Part shown: one piece after another, positions 34,709 to 44,520 of the stretch
Layout of the letters: each line of letters opens with the position of its first letter
How positions within the stretch are numbered: position 1 is the first letter of the stretch
Assembly (NCBI GenBank): GCA_019118545.1
Contig: DWYT01000160.1
Coordinates: 1 to 64,000 of the forward strand
Length of the DNA stretch: 64,000 nucleotides
Direction: 5' to 3'
From: Candidatus Mediterraneibacter merdavium
Lineage (GTDB): Bacteria > Bacillota > Clostridia > Lachnospirales > Lachnospiraceae
Notes under the pieces: model-generated
Told to the model about the DNA's origin: nothing
Database searches by the model: none
What the model saw: only the letters and a program-made list of their open reading frames with translations
Position numbers and translations under genes: made by a program

Positions 34709-35200
34709 ATGATATCAATGTTACGTGTGGATGACCGTCTGATACACGGTCAGGTGGCAGTCATGTGGTCTAAACAGCTTGCTGTCACAAGGATCATTGT
34801 GGCGAACGATGAGATTGCCGCAAATGAGCTTCAGGCGAGCGCGCTTAAGATGGCGGCTCCTGCAGGGGTTAAGGCAGCCATCCTTCCCGTGGAAAAGGCA
34901 CAGGGGATCATAAACGACCCGCGCTCAGAAGGGATGAAGATCCTGACTATCTCCAATAATCCGCAGGATTTGAGAGATGTATTAAAAGGGGTGTCGGAAA
35001 GACCGGTACTTAATATTGCCAACTATGGACGGATCGGCGGAAGCCTTGCTGACAAGAAAAAGATTACAGAGACTGTATATCTGACGCAGGAGGATATCGA
35101 GACAGTGCGGGAGATTCATGATATGGGAGTAGAAATCATTTATCAGCCGCTCCCGAATGATCCGAGAGAAGACTTTATGAAACTGATGGAGGGAAAATAA
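34709..35200 (+). CDS. Mannose/fructose/sorbose-family PTS component EIIB
   Basis: 163 residues. The start MISMLRVDDRLIHGQVAVMW contains the phospho-histidine H13 in the family motif DDRLIHGQV. AAGGAAGG lies before the ATG. The frame is open upstream to 34616 and overlaps EIIA, but that part has no family match. It phosphorylates the sugar as it is released by EIIC/EIID. Confidence 0.94.
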   Translation: MISMLRVDDRLIHGQVAVMWSKQLAVTRIIVANDEIAANELQASALKMAAPAGVKAAILPVEKAQGIINDPRSEGMKILTISNNPQDLRDVLKGVSERPVLNIANYGRIGGSLADKKKITETVYLTQEDIETVREIHDMGVEIIYQPLPNDPREDFMKLMEGK

Positions 35201-35201
35201 T

Positions 35202-36077
35202 ATGCTTGTAAATGCTTTGATTGTAGGCTTTGTGCTTGCTTTTGCGAAATTTATTGACTGGTGGGGCAATACAATGCTCTCCAGACCGATCTTTATCGTA
35301 GCTATGCTGGGAGCGATGCTGGGACATCCGACAGAGGGTATCATCCTTGCGGCACAGCTTGAACTTGTATTCCTTGGCAATGTAAGCCTCGGCGGTGTAA
35401 TGCCGACGGACTTTACAATGGGAGCGATCTTCGGCGGTGCGTTCGCCATGCTTCTGGGAGAGGATCTGGCAACGGCAGTCATGCTGGCAGTACCTCTCGC
35501 CGCTCTCGGAACTCTGCTCTATTCCGCGATGAAGGTGGTCGTCACAGCCCTTGTTCCGAAGTTCGAACAACTGATCAGAGACAAAAAGATTGGTTCCTTT
35601 AAAGCCCTCTGGATCGCTCAGTTTGCCGGATTTCACATCTGCTATTTCCTTCTGGGCTTCCTCTGTATCCTGCTGGGAACAGATGTCATTCAGGCGTTTG
35701 TAGAGATCATTCCGGACTGGGTACAGGCGTCCATGACGGTTGCTTCTACAATGCTACCGGCTCTTGGTATGGCACTCCTGATGAAATCGCTTTGGAGCAA
35801 AGAGGTATGTCCGTATTATTTCCTCGGATTCGGCCTCGGCGCGTTCCTGCTCTATAACGCTACGACAGCGGGAACGATCACGGAAGCTGCGGCAGACGCC
35901 GCAATTCAGCTGACCACATCTTCAACAAAGATTCTTTCCCTGACGCAGATCGCGTTCATGGGGGCTGTCATTGCGGCTCTTGTGATCTTCAGCGAACTCA
36001 GGAAGATCAAAGAAAAGGAGAGTATGACGGCGATGGCAAAAACTATGGATGAAAGTGAGGACTTTTTCAATGACTGA
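35202..36077 (+). CDS. Mannose-family PTS component EIIC
   Basis: 291 residues, mostly membrane helices. LGHPTEGIILAAQLELVFLG is the conserved sugar-channel region, and GGVMPTDFTMGAIFGGAFAM follows. GGAGGG precedes the ATG two bases after the EIIB stop. The cytoplasmic C-terminus is charged (KIKEKESMTAMAKTMDESED). It forms the membrane complex with EIID. Confidence 0.95.
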   Translation: MLVNALIVGFVLAFAKFIDWWGNTMLSRPIFIVAMLGAMLGHPTEGIILAAQLELVFLGNVSLGGVMPTDFTMGAIFGGAFAMLLGEDLATAVMLAVPLAALGTLLYSAMKVVVTALVPKFEQLIRDKKIGSFKALWIAQFAGFHICYFLLGFLCILLGTDVIQAFVEIIPDWVQASMTVASTMLPALGMALLMKSLWSKEVCPYYFLGFGLGAFLLYNATTAGTITEAAADAAIQLTTSSTKILSLTQIAFMGAVIAALVIFSELRKIKEKESMTAMAKTMDESEDFFND

Positions 36078-36942
36078 TGTAAATACAGCGGCAGCTCCCG
36101 CAGCAGGCGGCCTGAAAACAAAACTGAACCGCGAACAGAAAAAACTTGTCTGGTCCGTATTCTGGAGGACAATGTGGCTGATGTTCTGTACCTCATATAC
36201 AAAGCAGCAGGGTATCACCTTCAGCTGGGTACTTATCCCGTATCTTGAGAAGATCTATGGGAAAGAAACAGATGAATTTTATGATGCGATGGCAAGACAT
36301 CAGGGCTTTTTCAATACAACGCCCGGTGTATCCCCGTTCATCTTCTCTCTGGTGATCGCGATGGAGGAAGAAAGAAAGGCCTGTATGGATGCAGGAAAGC
36401 CTTTTGACGCAGGTACGATCGAGTCCATCAAGGTTGCCCTTATGGGACCGTTTGCAGGAATCGGAGATTCCGTTTATTCAGGTGTACTGCGTATCGTTGC
36501 TACAGGTGTGGCGCTTGGCTTCTCTCAGGCAGGTTCTTGGCTCGGACCGGTGCTCTTTGCCTTGGTATATAACGTGCCGAATGTGCTGATCCGTTATTTC
36601 TGCGCGACATACGGACTGAAACTCGGAAGTACATATATCGCCAAGATGCTGGAATCCGGAACGATCAAGGCGTTCACAAAAGGGTTTTCCGTGCTCGGTC
36701 TTACAATGATCGGGGCTATGACGGCACAGTATGTAAGCTTTAAGACAACACTTGTGGCAGATCTTGGAGGAACGACTTTTAATCTGCAGAGCGTTCTGGA
36801 TCAGATTCTTCCGGGACTGCTTCCGCTTGCACTGACTCTGGGCGCGTTCGCTTATCTGCGCAAGAAAAATAAGCCGATGCGTGTGTTGGTGTTTATGTTT
36901 GTGATATCTGTAGTGCTTACAATTCTGGGTATCTGCGGATAA
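36070..36942 (+). CDS. Mannose-family PTS component EIID
   Basis: About 290 residues. WRTMWLMFCTSYTKQQGITF near the N-terminus and NTTPGVSPFIFSLVIAMEEE are characteristic of EIID; the protein ends in membrane helices. I use the ATG at 36070 behind GTGAGGA; it overlaps the EIIC stop by eight bases. A start at 36049 lacks a ribosome binding site. Confidence 0.95.
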   Translation: MTDVNTAAAPAAGGLKTKLNREQKKLVWSVFWRTMWLMFCTSYTKQQGITFSWVLIPYLEKIYGKETDEFYDAMARHQGFFNTTPGVSPFIFSLVIAMEEERKACMDAGKPFDAGTIESIKVALMGPFAGIGDSVYSGVLRIVATGVALGFSQAGSWLGPVLFALVYNVPNVLIRYFCATYGLKLGSTYIAKMLESGTIKAFTKGFSVLGLTMIGAMTAQYVSFKTTLVADLGGTTFNLQSVLDQILPGLLPLALTLGAFAYLRKKNKPMRVLVFMFVISVVLTILGICG

Positions 36943-37026
36943 GATTCCGGCTTGGGCGGGAAGAGATATACGCTGCAGATGCGCTGTCCTTTCCGTCCAT
37001 TTTTATTATTCAGGGAGGTTTTGGTT

Positions 37027-37662
37027 ATGATCCATCCGATTCTTATTATTGTCATGATACTTGGTATTGTTCTTGCCTCGGCTGTTGCCAATGCGTGGAT
37101 CAGAAAACGGGTTTTTGGCCGTACATATTCAGCGTTGATGGCGGGAGATTATCCTACTTTTTTTGAAGAGGTTGATTCAAAAGGGATGAGATCCATGTTT
37201 TCGGAATATGTGCGCGACAGTTTAAAGCTCTCCGCGTTTATGGCGCAGAAGGATACGGAAAGTGTGACGCAGACGTTCAACAGGATGATGAAGAGTAAGA
37301 TCTGCGACACTCAGAAAGGGGATCTTTTGATCCGGGGCTTTCAGTATTACGCAGAACAGAAAGACCAGAAAAAGGTATGCACCATCACAGAAAAGATGGA
37401 AGAGGTATTGGACAAAGAACTGGCGGGAAAGTACCGCAGGCATTATGCGATCATCTTTGGAAAATCTTCGGAATACATTGTGGATCTGGAGAAAGAAACG
37501 CCTCTTCATCGGAATCGGATGAAAGGATATCTCCAGTATCTCTTAGCCAGATCCTACCGAAACGCAGGGAGAGAAAGCGAATGTATTTCCCTTCTTCGGG
37601 AGGCGGCAGCAGAATACCGGGTAGCTCCGGGAAATCTGGAGGAGACTGTAAGGGTACTGTGA
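37027..37662 (+). CDS. Membrane-anchored helical protein of unknown function
   Basis: 211 residues. One N-terminal membrane helix (ILIIVMILGIVLASAVANAW) is followed by a soluble helical region with a TPR-like look (LQYLLARSYRNAGRESECISLLREAAAEY). GGGAGG precedes the ATG at 37027. It lies between EIID and the GH88 gene in the same operon. I recognise no named family. An accessory role in the PTS or in sensing is possible but unsupported. Confidence 0.65.
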   Translation: MIHPILIIVMILGIVLASAVANAWIRKRVFGRTYSALMAGDYPTFFEEVDSKGMRSMFSEYVRDSLKLSAFMAQKDTESVTQTFNRMMKSKICDTQKGDLLIRGFQYYAEQKDQKKVCTITEKMEEVLDKELAGKYRRHYAIIFGKSSEYIVDLEKETPLHRNRMKGYLQYLLARSYRNAGRESECISLLREAAAEYRVAPGNLEETVRVL

Positions 37663-37676
37663 CAAAGGAGGCAGGT

Positions 37677-38813
37677 ATGTTAGAGTTATTGAAAGAATCA
37701 GATAAAAAATGGGTCAATGAGACTTATGAAAAGATCCGGGGGAAAATATTCGCGGAGTGCGGCAGGATCGGGAGCAGAATCCCTTATATCGCGGACAACG
37801 GAGTGTACAGGGAAGATAAAGCGGAGACGGATATCGTGTGGTGGACCAACGGATTCTGGCCGGGGATGCTCTGGCAGATGTACCATGCCGAAGGAGACGA
37901 GAGATACCGTATGGCTGCTCAGGGGGCAGAGGAGAAGCTGGACAGAGCGTTTGATATCTACACAGGACTCCATCATGACGTGGGCTTTATGTGGCTCCAC
38001 TCGGCTGTGGCTGACTACCGGCTGACCGGAGATGAGCGGGCAAAGGTGCGGGCTCTGCATGCGGCACATTTACTGGCGGGCAGATATAACCCGAGAGGGA
38101 AATTCATCCGCTCGTGGAACAGGGACCGCTCCGGCTGGGTGATCGTGGACAGTATGATGAATATTCCTCTTTTGTATTGGGCAAGAGATGAGTTGGGAGA
38201 TCCCAGATTTGAGTATGTGGCAATGGATCATGCAGATACGGTCATGAAATATACCGTAAGAGAGGATGGATCGTGCAATCATATCATTGTACTGGATCCG
38301 GCAAATGGAGAATTGCTGGAGACGCCGGGCGGTCAGGGATACGGATCGGGATCTTCGTGGTCCAGAGGACAGGCATGGGCGGTCTACGGGTTTGCTCTCA
38401 GCTATGTACACACTGGCAAAGAGGAGTATCTCAGTACGGCGAAAAAAGTGGCAAACTATTTTATCGCGCAGACAGACCGCACAGATCACGTGGCGCTTAT
38501 TGATTTCCGTGCCCCGAAGGAACCAGTGTACTGGGATTCTACAGCAGGTGTATGTGCGGTATGCGGGATGTTGGAGATTGCAAAGCATGTGCCAGAGATG
38601 GAAAAGGAATTCTATTTTGAATCTGCACTGAATATACTTAAGGCTACCGATGAAAAATTCTGTAACTGGGATCCGGACTTTGATTCCATCGTACAGATGG
38701 GATCCGGCGCTTATCACAGTGAAGCGGACAGACATGTGCCGATCATATATGGGGATTATTTCCTGATTGAAGCGGTATTAAGGCTCATGGATAAGGACTT
38801 TTTGATCTGGTAA
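37677..38813 (+). CDS. Unsaturated glucuronyl hydrolase (GH88)
   Basis: 378 residues without a signal peptide, an (alpha/alpha)6-barrel enzyme. The likely catalytic pair is D101 in LHHDVGFMW and D158 in VIVDSMMNIPL, with the family signature SSWSRGQAWAVYGFALSY. It hydrates the 4,5 double bond of the uronate left by a polysaccharide lyase, releasing 4-deoxy-L-threo-5-hexosulose uronate (DKI precursor) and the partner sugar. AAAGGAGG precedes the ATG. Its place after a mannose-type PTS resembles glycosaminoglycan disaccharide loci in Firmicutes. GH105 is related, but the SxWSRGQAW signature favours GH88. Confidence 0.9.
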   Translation: MLELLKESDKKWVNETYEKIRGKIFAECGRIGSRIPYIADNGVYREDKAETDIVWWTNGFWPGMLWQMYHAEGDERYRMAAQGAEEKLDRAFDIYTGLHHDVGFMWLHSAVADYRLTGDERAKVRALHAAHLLAGRYNPRGKFIRSWNRDRSGWVIVDSMMNIPLLYWARDELGDPRFEYVAMDHADTVMKYTVREDGSCNHIIVLDPANGELLETPGGQGYGSGSSWSRGQAWAVYGFALSYVHTGKEEYLSTAKKVANYFIAQTDRTDHVALIDFRAPKEPVYWDSTAGVCAVCGMLEIAKHVPEMEKEFYFESALNILKATDEKFCNWDPDFDSIVQMGSGAYHSEADRHVPIIYGDYFLIEAVLRLMDKDFLIW

Positions 38814-38834
38814 AGAGTGCAGGGGGATGAAACA

Positions 38835-39653
38835 ATGATAAAACTGCTCTGTCTTGATATTGACGGTACGATACTAAACAGCAGAAAAGAACTGACAGAG
38901 GGGATAAAAAATGCCGTGGATTACGCGAAAGGGCAAGGCGTGAAAGTCTTTCTTGCGTCAGGCAGGTCTCTTCCGGGGCTGAAAGATATCTTAGAAGAGC
39001 TTGATATTACAGGGAATTGTATCTGTATGAGCGGAGCGCTTATTCTGGCCGGGGGAAAAGAGATCGAAAGAAACGGGTTGGACGGAAAGCATCTTGATAT
39101 TCTGGTGGACTGTGCGCAGAAGTATGACAGCCAGCTGTTTTTGACCGGGATGGACTTTAACCTGACTAACCGGGAACTCTTGGGACATCTGGCGGATGAA
39201 GTTGGCAAGGGAAGCCTGAGAGGGGATTATATCATCCGGACGGACTGGAGATCATTTAGGGATGAGGTGGCAAGATATCGCGCTCAGGTACTCAAAGCCG
39301 CCATGAAGCAGACGGAGGAAGATAACTTCCGGAAAATGAAAGAGGAACTTCTTTCACTGGGGCTTTTTCATGTTGTGAAGTCAGATACCAACTTTGTTGA
39401 CATTAATCCTGTGGGATGCAACAAAGGTAAGGCGGTGGAAACGCTGGCCCGGTATTACGGATTTGGGATGGAAAATGTAATGTGCATCGGCGACAATGAA
39501 AATGACGTGGAGATGGTAGGAAGAGCAGGGTATGGCGTCGCCATGGGGAATGCAGAGGAATGTGTAAGGAAAGTCGCGCGTTATGTGACTGAGAGTAATG
39601 ATGAGGACGGAGCTGCCAAAGCTGTTTTCCGTCTCATAGGAAAAGGAGAATGA
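38835..39653 (+). CDS. HAD-superfamily (Cof-type) phosphatase
   Basis: 272 residues. Motif I is LDIDGTILN, motif II is FLASGRS, motif III is the lysine in NKGKAVETLA and motif IV is GDNENDVEMV. The large C2-type cap places it among sugar-phosphate phosphatases of the Cof/YidA group. It is in the PTS operon, so it may remove phosphate from a sugar released by the hydrolases. AGGGGGATG lies before the ATG. Confidence 0.9.
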   Translation: MIKLLCLDIDGTILNSRKELTEGIKNAVDYAKGQGVKVFLASGRSLPGLKDILEELDITGNCICMSGALILAGGKEIERNGLDGKHLDILVDCAQKYDSQLFLTGMDFNLTNRELLGHLADEVGKGSLRGDYIIRTDWRSFRDEVARYRAQVLKAAMKQTEEDNFRKMKEELLSLGLFHVVKSDTNFVDINPVGCNKGKAVETLARYYGFGMENVMCIGDNENDVEMVGRAGYGVAMGNAEECVRKVARYVTESNDEDGAAKAVFRLIGKGE

Positions 39654-39654
39654 G

Positions 39655-41274
39655 ATGGCACAGATAACGAATCCGATACTGACCGGATTTCATCCGGATC
39701 CGTGTATCGTAAGAGCAAAAGGGAAATATTATCTGATCACATCCACGTTTGAGTGGTATCCGATGATCGCGTTGTATGAATCGGAGGATCTGGTCACATG
39801 GAAGCCAAAGGGCGGGATACTCCATGATATCGATCTGCGCGGGATACCGGATTCAGCGGGGATCTGGGCGCCGTCCCTTACTTGGGACGGAGAACGGTTC
39901 TATCTGATGTATACAGTGTCAAAGCAGATTGATGGGTATTTTAAGGATGTGGAGAATTATGTGGTGACGGCGGAGGCGATAGACGGTCCTTGGAGCGAGC
40001 CTGTATTTGTGAATGTATCCGGATTCGATCCGGCAATGTTCCACGAGGATGGCAGACACTATGTCATCAATCCCATGTGGGATCCGCGGCCGCTGCCGGG
40101 GCATAAAAAGTTCAACGGTCTTGTGCTTCAGGAATTTGATTTTGAGAAGGGGATGACAGGGGAAGCAGAGGTTGTATTTCCGGGAAGCCCCAGAGGAGGA
40201 AGTGAAGGGCCTCATATTATGAAAAAGGATCACTGGTATTATATCCTTACTGCCGTGGGAGGAACGGGACGGCATCATTCGATTACAGTGGCGCGTTCGG
40301 AGAATCTGTGGGGACCCTATGAAATCTCGCCGTATGATCCGCTGATCACCGCATGGGAGAAGGATACCAGACTTAAGAAATCCGGGCACGGGAACTTCGT
40401 GGAAGCGCCGAATGGCCGTTGGTATATGGTGCATCTGTGCGCCAGATATCTGGAGAAAAAAGACGTCTGCCCTCTGGGAAGGGAGACCGCATTGCAGGAA
40501 ATTGAGTGGATCGACGGCTGGCCGCGCATGGTGCAGGGCGACTGTACACCGGCAGACATTGTGGATGTGACGGGAGCGTACACAGGTCAGGCTGATCGTC
40601 CGGGAATCCCTACGGGTGCAGGTGCGGCACAGGGGGCTGAGGCATATGAGATCTGTTTTGCGGAAGACAGCACACTCGAAAAAGAGGAATGGATGACACT
40701 GCGTGGCGACGGGGGAGGAAGACTAACCCTCAATGCAGATGGCCTGCATATTAGAGGTGGGGATTCGCTAACATCGCTTTTTGACCAGTCGCTTATAGCG
40801 AGACGCTGGACATCTTTTGATTTTACCGTGGAGACAGAACTCTCTTTCCGTCCTTATCACTATCTGCAGACAGCGGGGCTGGTGTGTTACTACAACACGA
40901 AAGTATTTTATTACCTGAATGTGGGATTTGACGAGAAGGCGAAAAGGCGTGTTCTGAGTGTGTTGAAAAACGATAACATGGAGTTTTGGGCGCTGCCGGA
41001 GGAAGAGGCGGTGCTTGTTCCTGAGGAGACGGACAAGATCCGGCTCAAGGCAAAGGTCTGTCAGGAAGAACTCACGTTTTGGTATTCACTGGATGGAAAA
41101 GAATACCATCAGATAGGCCCGGTGCTCGATACATCCATATTAAGTGATGAGCATGCGCAGGGATGGGCGTATACAGGAGCTGTAGCGGGAATTACGGCGG
41201 TAGACAACTTTAATAAGGATACAGAGGCAGTATTCCGCTGGTTCCGCCAGCAAGACAAGGAGCGTAGAAAGTGA
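39655..41274 (+). CDS. GH43-family beta-xylosidase/alpha-arabinofuranosidase
   Basis: 539 residues, cytoplasmic. The five-blade propeller is at residues 1-310, with catalytic base D15 in FHPDPCIVR, D125 in GFDPAMFHEDG and acid E184 in GSEGPHIMKKDHWYY. A C-terminal beta-sandwich (GH43_C2 type) starts around residue 335 and holds TSFDFTVETELSFRPYHYLQ. This architecture is found in exo-acting beta-xylosidases. AAAAGGAGAATGAG precedes the ATG. It overlaps the GH36 gene by four bases. Substrate between xyloside and arabinoside is not resolvable here. Confidence 0.9.
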   Translation: MAQITNPILTGFHPDPCIVRAKGKYYLITSTFEWYPMIALYESEDLVTWKPKGGILHDIDLRGIPDSAGIWAPSLTWDGERFYLMYTVSKQIDGYFKDVENYVVTAEAIDGPWSEPVFVNVSGFDPAMFHEDGRHYVINPMWDPRPLPGHKKFNGLVLQEFDFEKGMTGEAEVVFPGSPRGGSEGPHIMKKDHWYYILTAVGGTGRHHSITVARSENLWGPYEISPYDPLITAWEKDTRLKKSGHGNFVEAPNGRWYMVHLCARYLEKKDVCPLGRETALQEIEWIDGWPRMVQGDCTPADIVDVTGAYTGQADRPGIPTGAGAAQGAEAYEICFAEDSTLEKEEWMTLRGDGGGRLTLNADGLHIRGGDSLTSLFDQSLIARRWTSFDFTVETELSFRPYHYLQTAGLVCYYNTKVFYYLNVGFDEKAKRRVLSVLKNDNMEFWALPEEEAVLVPEETDKIRLKAKVCQEELTFWYSLDGKEYHQIGPVLDTSILSDEHAQGWAYTGAVAGITAVDNFNKDTEAVFRWFRQQDKERRK

Positions 41275-43469
41275 TCGAGGTGCTAGAGCGTGAGAGGACA
41301 TTCCATCTTTCGACGGAACATACGTCTATGATCCTGCATGTTATGGAGAGCGGGCATGTGGTCAGCCTGTACTGGGGTGGAAAAGTTTATGGAAAAGAAT
41401 TCTCCTATATTGTAGATGAACTAAAAAAGGCCAGCTATCTCGCATGGACAGACGGGAACAGGAACTTTAGGCTGGAGCAGTATCCTGTCTTGTATCCGGT
41501 GTTCGGCAATCCTGATCTGCGAAGTCCGGCTCTTCATCTTAGATATGAGGATGGAAGCAGGATTACAAATCTGCGTTATAGCTCCTATAGGGTACTGTCC
41601 GGCAAGCAGAAGATACCGGGGCTTCCGACGGTGATGGATCGAAGCGAAGATGGGAAGGAATCGGATGAAGCAACGTTGGAGCTTGTGTTTGCTGATCGGT
41701 CGAGGGGCATCAGGCTTAAGCTGCTTTTCAGCGTTTTTGGGAAGCATGATGCAATAACCCAAAGTGCTGTTCTTATCAATGACAGTAAAGGGAGTGTGTG
41801 GGTTGAGAAAGTCATGTCTGCCTGTTTCAGCTTTCTTGCAGATGAATTTGACTGTATCACGCTCACCGGAGCGTGGGCGAGAGAATTCAGACGAACGCGG
41901 CAGAGTCTGCGTCAGGGAAAATTCCTCGTGGACAGCAGACGGGGAGCGAGCGGACACGGACAGAACCCGTTTCTGGCTCTGACTGATCCCGGCTGTACAG
42001 AGGATACGGGAAATGTCTACGGAATGAATCTGGTTTACAGCGGGAGTTTTGAAGCGTCTGTTGAAGTTGATATGCAGCATAATACGAGAATGATGATGGG
42101 AATCCAGTCATTTGATTTCTCATGGGAGCTTCATTCCGGAGAAGAATTTTATACACCGGAAGCCGTACTGGTGCACTCAGACCGAGGGCTAAACGGGATG
42201 TCGCAGATCTTTCACCGCTTGTACAGAGAACGGCTGATGCCGCCCAACTGGGCAGAGCGCCCACGCCCGATTGCCGTGAACAACTGGGAGGCGACTTATT
42301 TTGATTTTGACAGAAAGAAATTATTGGATCTGGCGGACGAGGCAGCCGGAATAGGAGCTGAGCTGTTCGTTCTCGATGACGGATGGTTCGGACACAGAAA
42401 CAGTGACGGCTCTTCTCTGGGAGACTGGAAGGTGAATGAAGAAAAATTGGGAGGAAGCCTAAAGAATCTCGGACAAGAAATGAAAGAACGGGGACTGGGA
42501 TTTGGAATATGGATGGAACCGGAGATGGTTTCGCCTGACAGCGATCTGTTCAGGGCTCATCCGGACTGGATCATTGCAGCGCCGTTAGAAGAGCCGCAGG
42601 TTGCAAGAAACCAGTACGTACTGGATTTGTCCAGAAAATGCGTGAGAGAATTCGTCATTGAAGCTGTGGCAGAGATACTTGAAGGCGGAGTAATAGACTA
42701 TGTGAAGTGGGATATGAACCGGAATATTACGGACGCCTTTTCCGGAGAGCTTTTCCCCGGAAATCAAAAAGAACTTATGCACAGGTATATGTTGGGGCTT
42801 TACGGAATACTAGAAGAGCTGACAGAAAGATTCCCGGAAATCTTGTTCGAGGGATGCGCAGGCGGAGGCGGCAGATATGATCCGGGCATGCTATACTACA
42901 TGCCTCAGATATGGGTCAGTGATGATACGGATGCCATCGAGAGGCTCAGGATTCAGGACGGCGCGTCGCTTATATATCCGTCCGTTTCAATGTCCTGTCA
43001 TGTGTCAGCAGTGCCCAACCATCAGATCGGGCGTATCACACCGCTGAAAACCCGAGGAATAGTCGCGATGCAGGGGGTTCTGGGCTATGAACAGGATCTG
43101 ACTAAATGTACAGAAGAGGGAAAAAAAGAGCTTGCGGAACAGATCGGATATTATAAGACCGTGCGACATATTATGCAGGAAGGAACGTTCTATCGGCTGC
43201 GGGCGGGAGAGAATGATTACGCGTGGATGCACATTTCACGGGACGGAAGCGAGATACTGGCGGGGTATGTTCAGGTAATGGCAAAGCCGAACACAGTACC
43301 GGAGCGTCTGCAACTTAAAGGGCTTGAAGAAAAGGCATGGTATGCCCTTGAGGGAACAGATATTGTCCGCACAGGGAGCCAGTGGATACATTGTGGGCTG
43401 GAATTGGATCAGTCAATGGAAGACTATCACGCAGTGCAGTGGGGGCTTAGGAGGGTAGAAATGCCGTAA
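41271..43469 (+). CDS. Alpha-galactosidase (GH36, RafA/AgaA type)
   Basis: 732 residues, the full bacterial length. An N-terminal supersandwich precedes the barrel with nucleophile D481 in VKWDMNRNI and acid/base D551 in WVSDDTDAIER; the 70-residue spacing is as in characterised family members. Other landmarks are FVLDDGWFGHRNSDGSSLGDW and EGCAGGGGRYDPGMLYY. The start is GTG at 41271 behind AAGGAGCG, overlapping the GH43 stop. No signal peptide, so it acts on imported alpha-galactosides. It ends the PTS/hydrolase operon, convergent with the AraC gene. Confidence 0.95.
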   Translation: MIEVLERERTFHLSTEHTSMILHVMESGHVVSLYWGGKVYGKEFSYIVDELKKASYLAWTDGNRNFRLEQYPVLYPVFGNPDLRSPALHLRYEDGSRITNLRYSSYRVLSGKQKIPGLPTVMDRSEDGKESDEATLELVFADRSRGIRLKLLFSVFGKHDAITQSAVLINDSKGSVWVEKVMSACFSFLADEFDCITLTGAWAREFRRTRQSLRQGKFLVDSRRGASGHGQNPFLALTDPGCTEDTGNVYGMNLVYSGSFEASVEVDMQHNTRMMMGIQSFDFSWELHSGEEFYTPEAVLVHSDRGLNGMSQIFHRLYRERLMPPNWAERPRPIAVNNWEATYFDFDRKKLLDLADEAAGIGAELFVLDDGWFGHRNSDGSSLGDWKVNEEKLGGSLKNLGQEMKERGLGFGIWMEPEMVSPDSDLFRAHPDWIIAAPLEEPQVARNQYVLDLSRKCVREFVIEAVAEILEGGVIDYVKWDMNRNITDAFSGELFPGNQKELMHRYMLGLYGILEELTERFPEILFEGCAGGGGRYDPGMLYYMPQIWVSDDTDAIERLRIQDGASLIYPSVSMSCHVSAVPNHQIGRITPLKTRGIVAMQGVLGYEQDLTKCTEEGKKELAEQIGYYKTVRHIMQEGTFYRLRAGENDYAWMHISRDGSEILAGYVQVMAKPNTVPERLQLKGLEEKAWYALEGTDIVRTGSQWIHCGLELDQSMEDYHAVQWGLRRVEMP

Positions 43470-43491
43470 TAATCCAATGGTATCCACATGG

Positions 43492-44352
43492 TCAGGAATT
43501 ATACTGCGCATATTTCTTCGGCGAGATTCCCACTGCCTTTGTAAATGCTTTGAGATAATTGCTGTAATCGTTGAATCCGCATGCTTCGCAAGCCTCGTTG
43601 ACCGAGTACCCCTGACTGAGCAGGGACTTGGACAGAGTGATGCGTTTGGCGGTGATGTATTTGTTGATGGTTGTTCCGGTCGCGGCTTTGAAGATACGGC
43701 AGATGTACGAACTGCTCAGATAAAAATGTGAGGAGAGCTCGTCCAAGGACAGGGCGTCCTGCATATGTGCATTGATGTAGGAGAGGATGGCATCCACCTG
43801 CGCGTTGTGGGTGTTTGCTGCCTGTGATTCCTCCGCATTTTTACAGCGCGCGTTGAAAGCACGGTTTAAGAATACCATCAGTTCCAGAAAAACGGCCCGA
43901 TCCATAATATCCTCCCCGAAACCGTCTGCGGAGGACAGCTTGTGGATGTAGTAAAGGAAACGGTTCTGCTCTTCTGTGGAAAGGTGCATTCTGTGGGGCA
44001 TGTCTGTGTCACGGAAAGAAAAGCACCGGCTTAAGTCCGTGGCGTTTGTGGAGAGCTCTTTTAAGTATTCCGGATTGATGGACATGACGATGCGTTCGTG
44101 CTTCTGGCTGTCAATCTGGGACAGGTAATGGCTTTCGAACTGATTGATCAGGAAGATATCCCCCTCCTGAATATCATAGAAGCAGTTGTCGATCAGAAAC
44201 TGCTTTCCCCCACAGATTGAGTAATAGATTTCATAGCAGTCGTGGATGTGCATATCCATCGCTTTTTCATCCTTATACAGGTGTGCGAATGCGAATGAAC
44301 GGTCTTCCATACACTGGCGCACAGTGTCTTTGCATGAGGGGCAGGCTTTCAT
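43492..44352 (-). CDS. AraC-family regulator with cupin sensor domain
   Basis: 286 residues from the ATG at 44352 behind AAAGGAG. The N-terminal cupin (HIHDCYEIYYSICGGKQFLI, EGDIFLINQFESHYL) probably binds a sugar or uronate. The C-terminal double helix-turn-helix has DELSSHFYLSSSYICRIFK and NDYSNYLKAFTKAVGISPKKY. It is transcribed away from kduI and is the natural candidate to activate it. The N-terminal CPSC pair is not part of the family core and may bind metal or be incidental. Confidence 0.92.
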   Translation of the reverse strand: MKACPSCKDTVRQCMEDRSFAFAHLYKDEKAMDMHIHDCYEIYYSICGGKQFLIDNCFYDIQEGDIFLINQFESHYLSQIDSQKHERIVMSINPEYLKELSTNATDLSRCFSFRDTDMPHRMHLSTEEQNRFLYYIHKLSSADGFGEDIMDRAVFLELMVFLNRAFNARCKNAEESQAANTHNAQVDAILSYINAHMQDALSLDELSSHFYLSSSYICRIFKAATGTTINKYITAKRITLSKSLLSQGYSVNEACEACGFNDYSNYLKAFTKAVGISPKKYAQYNS

Positions 44353-44520
44353 AAACAGGTCATCTCCTTTACGGTATTTTTTATAAGTATATACAGTGTG
44401 TTCAAAATTTTCAATATTTATATCAAAAAAACACAAGAAACGGAATAAGGTGAATGATATACTATATACAAGCGAAAACAACAGAGCATTATCAGGATCA
44501 AATTTTCAGGAGGTTTTAGC

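Noticed and set aside
37377-37676. Long N-terminal extension of the GH88 protein
   Set aside because: Overlaps the preceding membrane-protein gene almost fully in another frame; ATG 37677 has a strong ribosome binding site and starts the family domain.
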